A DNA stretch of 64,000 nt from Diprion similis (lineage: Eukaryota > Arthropoda > Insecta > Hymenoptera > Diprionidae). The stretch covers positions 14,260,001 through 14,324,000 of the forward strand of contig NC_060112.1 of the NCBI RefSeq assembly GCF_021155765.1, given 5' to 3'. The notes under the pieces were generated by a model. The model was given only the letters and a program-made list of their open reading frames with translations. It was not told the DNA's origin and made no database searches. Made by a program: the position numbers and the translations under genes. How positions within the stretch are numbered: the first letter of the stretch is position 1; every line of letters begins with the position of its first letter. Positions 12,601-24,745 of the stretch are shown piece by piece.

Positions 12601-15600
12601 ATTATATCGGGTGAGCTGTGTAAAATGTAGGACAGTCGGAGTACCCGCGTGGGAGTAAAAATTAGAAAATTGGGGAAAAGAAGGTTCATAATAAATGCTT
12701 TTTCATTAAGTTGAAAAAGTACCGGGCGTTCAATAGGTACGAAAATAGTGAAATTTTTTCCAATGAATGAACAAAAATTCCACGTTACTGTTTCCAGACG
12801 TACAAAGTTCGCTGTGATTTTGTCGACTTTTGCCACCCGGATACAGCGGTGCAAAAATGTTGAAAATTTTACTTTTTATTCCGTTGAAGATTATAATCTC
12901 TTATAACTAATTATAAGAATTGATGATTGATGACACAGTTTTTTGATAAACGATTTTTCTTCTGTAATGTACACATTCTGCTACGAGAAACGTTTGTCTA
13001 CAATAATAAGCGTTAAACAACCTCACATAATAACTTAAGATTAGCTACAACGAAGAACTTCATTACTGTTATTACAGAGAATATAAGAAACAAATTTGAA
13101 TAAAGCAAGAATAAAAATAAATATCTGTTATCGTGTATTAATGGCAACACAAACTACAAAGTCTCACGGGGTTAAGCAAATTAAACCATCACCGGCCTGT
13201 AATATTATATAACCACCACCATTATCCAGCTTACAATTAGAATGATTAATGAGCTAATGCTTTCCCCAAAAAATTATTACACCGTCTAAGCAGAGATACT
13301 TTAGCAGCATCCACACAAAGCGATAGGGAAGGAAGGTAGATACGAAGAAAAATCAGAAACCGAAAATTACGCAACTTTGGAAATAAATACAAAATATTTA
13401 CTCTAAAGTGTCGATTTCATTACAAACGGAGAATACAAAGAGGCTGGAATAAAAATAAATGACGGAAATGTATTACGCTGCGACTTTACATCTATAAGGA
13501 ACAATTCGACAGTTATAAATATTCAGTTCCGAGTGCTACAGAAGAAGGTGAAATCATTTCTCATTACTCTTTGTCTTCCTTTCCTCTGCTAAAGGCTGAA
13601 CAAATTAGAAATACTTTTATCTGGGTTAAAGGTTAAAGTGAATCTGACTCAGATTGTTCAAGATAACCTATTACGTATATATTTTGGAAGCGTAATTATT
13701 GTGTACCCACTGGAAATGGGCAGGCTTTACACAAGAGATAATCCGAAGTGTAAATTTGCATATTGATCAACCGTAGCGTAGAAAAAGTGAACTACAAGAT
13801 TTTTCAAGTGAAAGCAAGAAACCGAGAAATGATTAGGAAAAACAAACCAAAACCTGAGAGCTGAAAAATTTATTTAAATAAAATTTAATCAATGAATCAC
13901 CTTGGTCTTATCAAACTTGTCGGGCGAAGGACGTGTCAGGATCGCCAACTTGAGTAGCGATTTCTTAGGGACGTTGTTCTCATGACGATTATTCGTCATT
14001 GCAAACTCATTTTCAATATGGTTATTGTTGGTTTCTACGTAAGCGGTTGGTATGGGAGTACACTGCGGACAATCACAGTTTAAATTATAATAAAAAAAAA
14101 AATAAAAAATAATATACGTACATAGGTACGTACTACATGATTGTGTAGAATGACATGAATCATCGGAAGCCTTTGCGTGTAGAGCGCAGCTACCGGAGTG
14201 TATGAAATTGCTGAACGAAGCGAGAACGCATATTTAATGGACAGTGAGACTCGTGTTCAGATATAATAATTACACATATATACGTATTAAGAGAGCTTCA
14301 CTGTACTTGTAATTACACAGGTGTTGGGAAGGCAAGAATTTTCGTAACACCGGCGGTGTGGATAGCCTAAAATTCATGTACAATTTCAATCCACTTACTC
14401 CGGTATGGCTATTTAAAAATACACCGCCTGTCTGTCTGAATCATCAAAGTTATCGACGATACTTATTATTGCATTTATCATAGTAACACAATTTTTTCGA
14501 ACGCGAGCTTCACTTTGTTCCAAGGGTAACACTGAACTGCTACCAGATATTCTACCGTCCCTGTGTGTGAGTGTTAATACGTATAATACGATCGATAAAT
14601 TATGGGTCAATAACGAAAACTATAGTGCCAAGTTGTGCCGGCTCACGGCTAAATATAATTTTGCGATAGGTCAAATTCGCAGCCACGAATGAACCTCCCT
14701 CTAGATATCGACTTACGTACGAACCTTGGCACTGAATCCCACACACCCATTACATCATAACAATATTCAGGATGAAGGGACGATTTTTTAAATGAGAATA
14801 TCGTTGAAAAATCAGTTCAAAAAGTACAACAATAACGTTACCAACGATTTATTAATTAACCCTGTTACGTAAAATGCCGTTGAATTTACATAATTTACGT
14901 TCGAAGCCCAGTTTTTATTCAAATAAGTATAGTGTAAAATACCTACACACGTAACTAGAAGAATTGTTTGCAAATTAACGTGAAGTTTAACAACTTTTTA
15001 ACGAATACAGTCGTTACATACACGCGCGGATACTTTTTCTGCAGGGTAAATGACCGTACATCCATGAAACGGCCTGTATAACAGAGTTATAGAACATCGT
15101 TAGAACGCAAATCATTCTCGCGTATAGGATTTTCCCACATTGCTTCCATCATTTGCATATGATTAACGGTGGAACTCTACACCCGGTCACACGAACGGAC
15201 TCTATTATCATCTTTGTGATCCTGAACCACTCAACGCGTAAATTTCCCACAAAATCGTTCGACTCCAATTCACTCGCAATTTACTATTATGCAACGAGCT
15301 TCACTCAACGAGCCCGAAGTAGTTGGATGGCTGTTTTGAATCGAATAAAAATCAAACATACATGATTACAAAATTTGCACCGAAACTACGACGATAGTTT
15401 TTGAAAGTGAAATCCAAGCCACGTAAATTATAATGTCGCGATTGGCATTCAGTTCATAACAAAGATATGAACTTTGTTTAAATATCCTCAGCTCAAAGTT
15501 TAATTTATGATAACCGTGCCTTGTATGTTGCAAGTTTAAGCACTGCCAGCTAGCGTGCAATATTAAAGAGTTGTTGACTTGGCTTTATACAAGTTTCGAT

Positions 15601-18467
15601 AAAAGCTGGCAATATTTATGAATAATAAATTTAAAAGATGCTAAACTAAAAGATCATATTCGGGAAATAATGTTGGAAATCACAAAAATATTGGTAAAAC
15701 GACGTCAGCAAATTATTTTTCCTCTTACATACTATAAATAAATTTAAGTTAGATGGCAGCTCAATCTTACCATGTAATGCAACTCGGCTCCTTTTGGAAA
15801 ACTTTTTGGACTATCCTCTCGTTTATTAATGCCAAAGCGTCTCTCGACTCCGGGAGAAGACGTGGCCGATTTCAATCCCGTGATATTTGTGCTGAAATTC
15901 TTGTTGAAGGTAAACGGTTCAGCGTAAACGTGTTCTTGCTTTTTTGAAGCGTTGGTTACGGATTTTTTGCCGTCAGAAAACGTTGTCAACTCCGATGATA
16001 ATCTTTTTGACGCTGGACTGACGAGTAAAGTGTCGTATGGATCGGGGTTTATAAAATTCAGTGAATTTTCCATGCTATTAGTGACGTAGAACTGTGAATT
16101 ATGCGTAACAGCATGGCCAAATTTACTATAAATATTTTCAGACCTTTCCAGGGAATTGGAACCGGAGTTTTTGTTGTCAGTTAAGTAAGTCTTGAAATCT
16201 GGATTCTGTATTTGCTCATAGATACTAGAATTTCCAGCACAGTTCAGCGAAGGTAAACAGTCGAATCCTAAATTTCTGCTTCTTTCCGGAGCACTGGGTA
16301 CGTTGGGAAGAGGCCCAAGCCTTCCGCCTTCTTCCAAAGTTCGAGCTAGTGTTTTTTGAAATATTTCTCTGTGCCTTGAAACATTGATGTTTTCGGTATC
16401 TTCTTCAGCTTCGACTTTCACTTTGGGACTTGTGGTAATACCAGGGTCAGTTTTATCTTGCCGAGGGACGATTACTTTGGAACCGCAAGCTTTCTGATGT
16501 TGTATCAAAACATGCTCCAACTTTTCCAACATCTCCTTGGAATCCTTGCTTGTCCTTGACCTTGAATTCAGTGAACCGAAAGACCTGATCGGTGACGTTT
16601 TGAACTTCTTCGGTGAGTAAGAAATGTTCAACGGCGAACTTGAGTTTTCTTCGGATGATGCAGAGTCGTTCAAGGCACGAGTTGAGGAAAGGCTTTTCTT
16701 CCCCACTGGAGAAGAATCCGATGGTGAGAAACTCTTTTCGGCATCTAATTCCTTACCTGATTGTATGCTAAGCTTGGACAGCGATATCGAAATGTTATTC
16801 TCACTGCTCAAATCAGGCACCGCGATAGGCTCATAATCTGTTGAATCATCGACATCCTTAATAACGCCTGAGGATTCTTCAGTTCGACTCCTTATCCTAT
16901 ATAAATGGCTGTCCAGGTTTGGAACTCTTTGTTGTACGCTGGGTATTTTTTCCTGATCGGTAAGATCGCTGTGCTCAATATTATCCGAATTAGGATAGTT
17001 GAAACGAGTATCCTTTCTGTTCTTCACGCCATTTCTTCTCTTCAAATGTTGAGTACCAGAATCGTGCAAGAAACTGCTTACCTTTTGTTTCGTTGTGTCA
17101 TAAAAATTTTGGCCCATACTTTCATTGATTTCAAATTTTCTCTTCTGCCAGAAACCATTTACTTCTTCGTAGTCGTCGACAGGAGACCTGTTCGTTGTCG
17201 GACTATGAGCAAAGGTTCTAGGAGGTTTTTTGGGCGGTGGTCCGGAAGGAAGCGGGGCTTTAAGAGCTGCCTTCAACGTGTCGGTTAGTTTGTTCTCAAA
17301 TATTGGTGACGATGTGTCAAGTGTCGAAGATTTTCTTGACGCGAAGTTATGTCTTTTGTCTTTAAGAATAATGTCTTTTACAGTAACAAAGTCAAGGTTG
17401 GTTTGGACCGATGGAGAATCTTCGCTGTTTGCAAACAGAGCAATTATTCGACCCGCTTCAGAGCTATTCTTTGACTGTCGACTTGCTACACCACACAAAT
17501 CATTTTTACTAGCAAGTGGAGAGAATTCATCGTCATTTTCTCTCATTTTGGATTTTCTTCTCGATAATTCTTCCCTGATATCGCGGATCTCATCTTTATA
17601 ATCCTCATTGTCATTGTCTTTGTTGTATTTAAGCGACGACACATCGTTATTCGTATTCTGTTCATTGAATTGATTCCGTTTGGGTTTCATTACTTTCGTG
17701 TACTCGACACCGTTTTTTGTAAATTTGTCAAGTTTGAGACAACCCTCGGTACTGTAATTTTTCTTAATTTCACGTCTATTCAGCGGGCTTTCATCGTCAT
17801 TGTTTTCATCTCGGATTTCCTCGGAAATTGCGGATATATTTTTATGTCTTGAAATAACGGTCGTTCTAACAGAGTCCGTCCGCCGCTCGCTCGTTGTTCG
17901 TGATGCAGGCGAAACTTCCCTGTTCCCCAAACGATCTGAAGACTGGCTTCGCGATCCCGTCAACTTTTCTTTTTCTCTCGGCAACAATCTGCCGTATCCG
18001 CCATTGTCACGAAGTTCTCTATTCAAATTATCGGACAGCATAATCGAGTCCACGTCGTCGTATCCCATATCATGTTCGTTGTATCCACATTTCTTTTTTA
18101 CCTTACCGAGTTTACCGTACTCGGGTTTATCCTCGAACAATTTGACGTTCTTATCGACCAAGGAAACGATCCTTTCCTTGGTCGGGGAGTGTAAATTCTT
18201 GGTCCTGGCCAATTTGTCTCCCCTAAAAGCAGGGCTTCTTTTAATATTTCTACCAGGATTTGAGAGCTGCCTTGTAACCTGGAGTTTCAAATTTTTCCTC
18301 AGCGCGACAGGAGACACACTCAATGTCCGGCATAACGGTTCCTTCACTTTCTCGTCAACGCACTTCTTCTCACTCGAATCATCCCTCTCCGGGCTTGGAC
18401 TGGCAGATTCGAATTTTTGCTTTATCGAATTGACTCGATTAGAATTCTGCGGCTGAATATAAGACAT
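6641..18467 (-). CDS. DENND2: DENND2-type DENN-domain protein (Rab guanine-nucleotide exchange factor), complete in 8 coding exons
   Basis: DENND2 proteins use a tripartite uDENN-cDENN-dDENN module to load GTP on Rab GTPases (Rab9 family in mammals) and act in endosome and Golgi traffic. Coding exons are 18467-15771, 14062-13901, 9921-9544, 8626-7920, 7796-7610, 7466-7221, 6993-6759 and 6675-6641. All junctions keep frame, and the total is 4647 bases, 1548 residues. Residues 1 to about 1030 are disordered and polar, with a proline-rich GPPPKKPPRTFAH near 409-421. uDENN starts near 1045 (DNLFEVCLLVEINLS, WIEYFCFPDG). cDENN holds FASLLLERKVILIC, LSSCVEALQSLLYPF and PFVPILP. dDENN holds LVSEAFLRVFVETCAH and FLEWFVETTMF. 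The human relatives are shorter at the N-terminus. The paralogue (2A-2D) cannot be chosen, as insects usually keep one. The gene symbol is at family level. Confidence 0.9.
6759..6993 (-). CDS. DENND2: DENND2 coding exon 7 (dDENN)
   Basis: The exon begins KESFVKSG after a ATTACAG acceptor and carries FLEWFVETTMFNQFIHDRIL and KLFDQRVAEYLKAAD, typical dDENN helices. I end it at 6759, where a consensus GTAAGA follows. If this donor is ignored, the frame reads on to a stop at 6703, adding 19 residues of different sequence. Confidence 0.85.
7221..7466 (-). CDS. DENND2: DENND2 coding exon 6 (cDENN end and dDENN start)
   Basis: There are 82 codons from GIIVDLDNSKVISAVGDE to IVFE, phase 0 on both sides. 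ILPSRLQKGLKSAL and LVSEAFLRVFVETCAH are the usual residues at the cDENN/dDENN join. Confidence 0.92.
7610..7796 (-). CDS. DENND2: DENND2 coding exon 5 (cDENN core)
   Basis: The joined codon gives S, then KLSSCVEALQSLLYPFNWPH and PFVPILPNIPEFSEI, ending at MED before a GTAAGT donor. This is the most conserved part of the DENN domain. The exon is 187 bases, phase 2 in and phase 0 out. Confidence 0.92.
7920..8626 (-). CDS. DENND2: DENND2 coding exon 4 (uDENN and first half of cDENN)
   Basis: The first codons after TTTTACAG read AKPPAWIEYFCFPDGLDWPP, the conserved uDENN core. The exon goes on with AYTFVLTDEKGNRRYGHCRR, a serine-rich insert and LLLLFASLLLERKVILICSK. It ends in phase 2 at a GTGAGG donor. 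The insert between the two cDENN blocks is longer than in human DENND2. Confidence 0.9.
8627..9543 (-). other. DENND2 intron 3
   Basis: 917 bases of AT-rich intron. Nothing recognised. Confidence 0.8.
9544..9921 (-). CDS. DENND2: DENND2 coding exon 3 (start of uDENN)
   Basis: There are 126 codons between a TTCTAG acceptor and a GTAAGT donor, beginning IEQLLDQAFGQP. A serine/threonine-rich stretch leads into a basic helix and the uDENN opening LVDNLFEVCLLVEINLS, then KPYVKDQYPLH. The join to exon 4 recreates the continuous uDENN sequence. Confidence 0.88.
9922..13900 (-). other. DENND2 intron 2, about 4 kb
   Basis: Mostly AT-rich. It contains a (CT)n tract at 11327-11353 and a 60-codon open frame on the minus strand (11231-11040, GTG start, no ATG) with no recognised product. 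I see no clear exon or transposon. Confidence 0.7.
11327..11353. repeat. (CT)n microsatellite
   Basis: About 11 CT units with one interruption, in DENND2 intron 2. Confidence 0.9.
13901..14062 (-). CDS. DENND2: DENND2 coding exon 2 (54 codons)
   Basis: The frame after a CCGCAG acceptor reads CTPIPTAYVETNNN onward to RPSPDKFDKTK, then a GTGATT donor. It is open, polar and phase 0 on both sides, fitting exons 1 and 3. It has no ATG-led ORF of its own and was found only by splice reading, so it is a little less certain than its neighbours. Confidence 0.72.
14063..15770 (-). other. DENND2 intron 1, about 1.7 kb
   Basis: AT-rich, with short chance ORFs only. Confidence 0.75.
15771..18467 (-). 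CDS. DENND2: DENND2 coding exon 1 (899 codons, disordered N-terminus)
   Basis: The ATG at 18467-18465 gives MSYIQPQNSNRVNSIKQKFE. The open frame begins a little further upstream at a TTG (18476), but the ATG is the believable start. The exon is rich in S, K, E, D and N, with many SP motifs and PPPKKPPRTFAH, and ends AELHYM at donor GTAAGA. It was linked to the DENN exons by strand, matching phase 0 and the PPRTFAH motif seen in DENND2 relatives. A CACAG just upstream (18482-18480) could be a 5' UTR acceptor. Confidence 0.85.
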
Positions 18468-19448
18468 CTTGCTCAAGATCTGTGCGTCGCATTTAAATAT
18501 GTAGTTGAAGCCAAAGCTAACTTCACTTAATTATCGTTATATTGTAAGTCACAATTCACAACCATAATATTTATAATAAGAAAATATCTCAAGTTATAAA
18601 AAAAAACAATAAAATGAATATTAGATGTGAATGTGAAAGAAATCGTTAAAAAGAATATCCTCGATGAATTATTACAGATGCGTCATTTAGTTAGTCACTG
18701 AATAGTAGCATCCACACGCACGAGCGTTGTTATACACCTGTTGCTCTCCACCCCGTTAGATTGGAGGTTATGTCGCTCGGTGTCTTCTTACATCTGTTCT
18801 GGGGAGAGAGAAAGAAAATCGACGTCTAAGTTTCGCAAGCTCAGTAGTTAATCCGTAAGACGGTGTTACTTCATTGTTAGCTCATTGCAAGCTGTACTGC
18901 TAGTTTTTAATTAAGGTATGCATATGTGTACATACTGCGAAACCCGATCGCAACGATCATGTTTTCATGTGTATACAAGACGGCTCGTTGTTTTCATCCT
19001 CTTTCCCACTTCACTCTTGTTTCTTTTTGTCCCGTCTTCTCCCTCCGCCTAACATCCTGTTTCGGGTATCGACTCGCGTGTGTGTTGAACGTCTTGAACG
19101 AAGCCTCGAAGACTCGAAGATTCGAAATTGCAGCTGCTTATCAAACGACGTGAACTTCGGCCTAGAAAAACGCCAGCTTCAAGCGCAACTCGGTGGGTAG
19201 AAACAAGCGAAGTCCGCCCGAAGCCTTTCAAATAGCGAATCAGCCAGAATCAGCACTGCAGTGTCACATTTAGATCGGGATTTTCACACACAGGCCGACC
19301 GACTTGACGCCCGCTTGCCAGCCCAGCGGCGACTGCATCGCGTCAACATTTAATACTTTACCAACCGAGTAAGCACAGCAGGTGACCCTGACGCCTATGT
19401 GTGCTGTGTGCATGCAGGCGTAGGAACGCACACACAAGCCGAAGCGCC

Positions 19449-21191
19449 AATTGAAACAACTGACTTGGGTCATGAAAAATAACTGTCACCTAACTCGTCG
19501 CGCGATAAGAGCGAAGTTAGCCATAGATAAAGACGCACGCCGCCTCGCACGATCACGTGTCCAACGTTCGGCGAATCGCGGTTGCAATTCGATCGAACTT
19601 TTTCGAAAAACTGAACGCCCTCGGTACTCGGAAATCGCTCGCTACTCTGGTTTTACGCACAATTATAGCTTCGCCATGTTATGCCGCGTGAAGCTCTACG
19701 CTCATGGGAATCTGAAATCCTGTTACGTTGGTTTCGTGTCGAGTTTAGGTATGTAGTTTAATGTGGTTCGGAAAAAGTGCGGCCCAAGGCCTGGGCGCTA
19801 CTACGTAAGTTCAATTGTAAAAATTTTCTTATATTTAACTAGAGCTGGCGATTGAAACACAGACATGCATTCAACTGTTTGAATTATATTAGCCAGCCGG
19901 ATATACAGACTTTTTAGTAATTTTACTAGGAGACTGTTGCACGGTGAGTATTTATCAAATTAATATGTTTGTCGGTTACATTGTTTTCTCTCGAAATATA
20001 CAAGCAAAATACTGGAATTATGAGTCCAAGCTTGGGTATCAACACTTCAATTTAAATAGCATGCAAGATGATGAAAAATTTACTCAATTCGTTCGATTCT
20101 GCTTTATGAAAGCTCATTTTATTCATAGAATTGTTTTCTACAATACCTCTGTAACGTTTTTTTTTTCTAGATCACGGTGACATCGTTAAATATTCAATTT
20201 GAACTCAAAAGATACGAAATATATTTCTGTAAATTTGGAGAAAATAATCTTCTGAGTTATAATTAGCCATCTGAAAGTCACGTCGAACGAATTGACTAAA
20301 TTTTCATTTTTAAGCTAATTGAAGTGAAACATCGACGCATACGCTTTTGTTTATAATTACACTGTTATTGATTTTTTTAATTTATGGAGCAATCATCGCA
20401 GTTTACGAACGTACTAATTTATTATATTATACTCGATGTGCTACTACCTCGTAATAAAATTAATTAAAAGTCTTGATTTTTGATCCAAAAATGGAGAAAT
20501 TCCTCGTATTTTAGATCTGTGCACATAAACCCTACCGTGCATAAAAAACCTGTGTGTATGTGTTTTTAAAAATTTTTTTCTTTTTCGTCAAATTTTCAAG
20601 ATTTTGCATTTCACGTCGTCAGAAAAAAAATGCAACTCGACATGTTTCTTACAGGTATATAAAAAGACACGTCTGTATTTAAGTATCGAAAATATCAGAC
20701 TTCGTTTGTATAAAAAACACGCCAAGTTATATTTCTTTGGACAACTGGAAGTGTTAGAAATGACGGGACAAAAATCCGATGGAAATTTGAATGAACGTGT
20801 ATTATTTTTGTGAAAACGTGGTAACGTTTCGAGGTATAAAATTTGGAAAATTTTCGTATCTCATTGTAACTTACATTTTGTTGCGTCGGTGATTATAATA
20901 TCTATTGAAATTAATTCAAAACTTCCACTGTCACATTAGCTGGGTAACACCGATAAGATATCTTCATATTAATTCGGCGTACTTGAGATGGCAGCCCGTA
21001 TTTACAAAGCAATTATATCGCACATATTGTAGATATGTAACCTGCATGCAACGTAGTAAACTCACCTTATTTTTACAGGCTGCACTGCAGTTTGGTGAAT
21101 ACGTGGGAACAGCCATCGTCGTTCTACCGTTGAAGCCGACGGACATGGTTCCGACGAAATATCAATCGCGGGAAAAATCGAACAGGTCAAG
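19449..21191 (+). ncRNA. Possible divergent plus-strand spliced transcript (two exons)
   Basis: A donor (GAGTTTAG then GTATGT) at 19749 could pair with the acceptor TTTTTACAG at 21078. The second exon (21079-21191) ends at a consensus donor AAG-GTGAGT. If the ATG at 19451 (open to 19756) is joined to exon 2, the frame stops within a few codons, so a noncoding RNA or 5' UTR exons are likelier than a protein. In another frame exon 2 is fully open. It starts close to the presumed DENND2 promoter on the opposite strand. Evidence is splice sites only. Confidence 0.22.
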
Positions 21192-24100
21192 GTGAGTCGC
21201 AATGTCATGTTAACGACCTTCCAAGGTTTTCCAAACGCGCGGCAAATCTGCGTCGTGTACTTTCGAGTCGTTATCTTCAACCTTCCCGCATGCTGCAATT
21301 CGTCGTTGCTGGTGTTCGACTATCGTTAAAACTAGCGACTACCGACTAACAATAAGACTTGAATTTAATGCGAGGTCAATACCCGCCAATTGCCTGCCGA
21401 CAGCCTAATACGAGAGCTCCTAGCTCCTAAGTATTCATGTGTTGGGAATGGTGCAGTGCCAAGAGTCATCTATGAATGTCACTCGCGAGGAAAATTTTAT
21501 TCAGCGCACTGGAGATCAGACACGATCTCAAATGTGAATCTCTTTTCGTTGGATAACACGAGCACGCGTCTGTTGCTTCGTTGAATTTTACACTGCGGCA
21601 GAAAATTACGTGTAAATTTTTTTTATAGCTCTGATTGATGTATTCTTGGGACACCTACGAACACCTGAGTTAGTCACCTTGCGACTGATAGATCATTCAG
21701 AATGACTCCGGCGAATGCTGGAGTCATACTTTACACACCTTTGCCACGCCTACCTTCCGAACAATAAATTGCGATTAAAACTTATCGCAAGTCAGGCAGA
21801 CTTCATTCCGCGATCAGATCTCACGCGAGACGCGAGTTTCTTCGACTTAAGTTTCCAAAACTCATTTCGATAGTTCGACCATGCAGTCTCAGAGTCGAAT
21901 CAACTCAAGTATATCTATATTTCATATGAGATAAGAAACAGTTTGATTTCTTTATTCCGATAAATCTTGTAATCATATCAACCTGGTTGAGTCTGACATA
22001 CCTAAAGGAGAAAAGTTTTCCATATTGGTTCGATTGGTTTTTAAAATCAGATAGTTTTTGTGCGCGGAGACTCTTGCACAACGTAAGTACAAACCGAGTG
22101 CTCGTCGAGGAGGAAATAATTGTCTCGTATTACGCTCGGGAATTTGAGAAGTCAGTTTCAGAATCAGGTGCAGTGTCAGTAGTTCCGGACTTTTTACGTC
22201 TATAATATATATATATAGAAGTGTACAACTGCACTGAGAAAAATTTCATTTATTGTGGTTATCAAGAAATTTTTGTAAAAAAGCTGTCGTTATAACAATG
22301 ATGGTTTACACATTGTTGGAATTCCAATAAAACGTGTTACGAGTAACTAGTCAGTGTGAATAATGTAAATACTCCATTTCCTGGTTACTAAATTATCGCA
22401 AAATTTACACGAAAACATAGTACATACACGTGAGTGACGATGATCGAAAATAATAGCAACAGGTATGTCGAATTTTCTCGTTACAGCAAGAAAATCAATT
22501 TTCCATTGTATACCCAAACCTGTGGATTCGTTTATAGTAAAAAACGAAAGTTGCCAAGGTCTGCATAGTAACCACAATTAAACTTTTCTTCGGAGTGCGG
22601 TTTCTTGAATTCATTGCGAAATTAACATTAAAGCGAGCGTAAACTACGAGGAACGTTTCTACTCGAAGGCATACGCATGCAGAGCTTCGTTGTCAGTATG
22701 TTTTAGCACAATATGTCTATAAATAAGTGGAATAAAAGAATGACGAAACTGTTCATGAATCGTTTCAACATAGAGGAATCAGTGCACGTCAATTAGTTTT
22801 TGTAATATAATACGCGTAGTGCGTTTCCATCGTTGCCGCTCTTCGTTGTGCATATGTCCTACGTATAATACCTATACGATACGCTGTTGGATTGCGAATT
22901 GCGGCGATAACGTGAAGGTGCAAACGCTTGCTAGTGAACTGACGACGGCTTCGCGGCGTTGATAATACGCTTATTTATAAGGAGATGTAGAGCTGTGTTT
23001 GTTCATTATTACGGTATAATCGTAGTCTGCAGATGCGTCGAATGCGATATAACGTGTAGAATAAGGTATACCTTAAAACAACGCATTTGCTCGCGGGCCC
23101 ATATTTTATGATTTTTTTTGTTTTTTGTTTTTTCGAGTTGATCATTTCGGTACACCGAATAAAAGTTTTGGAACGTTTTTTTTTTTCTTTCAAGTATTTT
23201 TATTATGTTTATTTTTCTCTTATTTTGGTAACTTTTACATTTGGTTTATCCTCGCAATAATATGAATAAACGTTTTGGAAAATTGAGACATACACAAAAG
23301 CTCAAATAAATAAAAGGGACAATGAATGAATAGACTGAACTTACTGAGAACGTTATTACCATTACATTTATCATTTGATCTATTGTTGTATAAATTAATA
23401 AACACTATATTTTTACATTGAAACGTTATTATCGCTATGTTCGGTTTTTTTTCCATTCTTTCACTAACATTATTTCGTATCGAGTTATGCACGTGGTATA
23501 TTTATATGCAACATAACCGAGATTTACATCATTATTATGGGAATGGAATTATTTATACACGCTGTAAAGAATTTCATTCCGTAAATTCGTGTCTTGATAC
23601 GATTTATAAAAATAGAAATTATTATTTTATTTCAATTAGCTATGAATGTATGTACGTATACATTTACGCGTGTATGTGTACACATATGTTACGTATATGG
23701 ATACTGAATACTTGCCTTCAACGCATAATAAAATTATTAACGCACCCCCACGTCGAGTAGAAAATAATATAAAATAACGTGTCATGCTGATAACTATATT
23801 ATTATCATCGTAGATTAATGTGTTTATACGTAATCTATTTCGTACGAATTAGGGTATAACAGATGATGATTTAATGCGTATAAAATTGTTGTATTTCGTT
23901 TCGGATAGAGGAATAACAATAATAATAATCAATCATAGAACGATTAATTATTATTAATATTTCACTGATTTTCTTAATTGCAAAATTAATTGCAATTAAA
24001 AGTTAACGGCTAAATTATTAATTCATCTAACCTATCATAGTATATCGTATGCACATGCAGTGTATTTGATACAACTTATATGTATATCGCAGTTTAAGTA

Positions 24101-24394
24101 CGAAAATATTTTTATTGCACGAGTTCATTGGACGGTTTTCACAAAAATATACAATTCAATTATTCCCTAGTATGAATAATTACTACTATATGCGTGTTAT
24201 ATGTATATATAATAATATATAAAAAAAAAAATTAACGTTTCCTGAATTAGAATTGAGCAATGACCGTGTTAATTGGTTTAGTGAGTATAATAGATATACG
24301 TAAAAATTTGCTTCGTATTTACAAAATATACGATGCCTAATTCTAGGGCATTAAAATGCAGCCTTAATATCTTACGATCTTAACAACCTTAACT

Positions 24395-24400
24395 TTTATT
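24395..24400 (-). terminator. Probable scavenger receptor poly(A) signal AATAAA
   Basis: AATAAA on the minus strand about 180 bases past the stop at 24580. Confidence 0.5.
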
Positions 24401-24579
24401 TAATAATATGTATACATAAGTATGCATACATCAACTCTAACTACTTAAATTAACCTTGAGCTCCTTCGATCTAAGCTCGATCTACGATTAGGCAGTGCGC
24501 GTTATTATCTACCTTTGATTCTGCAGATCTCTTCTCCACAGACAGAAAACCCGTCGAAACATTCTCTGCGCCATCAATT

Positions 24580-24745
24580 TCACAGTTCGTCCGCAAGATG
24601 TCGGTGTAGATTACAGTTTGAATTTAAATCAAGAGACTCGGTAGAGTCTCGCGTTAAGTTCTTTGGCCACCCTTTTTCTTCTTTTTCAATTATACCTTTC
24701 AACAGATCGTCACTAATCTCACTCCTGGCAGATCCGTATCTTCGA
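24580..24745 (-). CDS. Scavenger receptor last exon: extra cytoplasmic tail
   Basis: A TTTTTAG acceptor at 24747-24746 joins in the required phase 2. It adds 54 residues, starting RRYGSARSEISDDLLKGI and ending HRHLADEL, then TGA at 24582-24580. The stretch is polar and acidic, as a cytosolic tail should be, and the exact phase match supports it. CD36 tails are usually short, so this exon would be unusual. The unspliced form would stop at DPVAL. Confidence 0.6.

Larger units (their letters stand above)
18480..24579. other. Intergenic region between the scavenger receptor and DENND2
   Basis: About 6.1 kb. The part at 18.7-19.75 kb is less AT-rich and is the likely DENND2 promoter/5' UTR zone. 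It may also start a divergent plus-strand transcript. The rest is AT-rich and shows no gene. The scavenger receptor 3' UTR ends near an AATAAA at 24400-24395. Confidence 0.6.

Noticed and set aside
15753..18456. Plus-strand ORFs opposite the large DENND2 exon (for example 17800-18456, 218 codons)
   Set aside because: They are antisense shadows of a long real exon. The minus frame joins DENN exons in phase, while the plus frames show no domain or splice logic.
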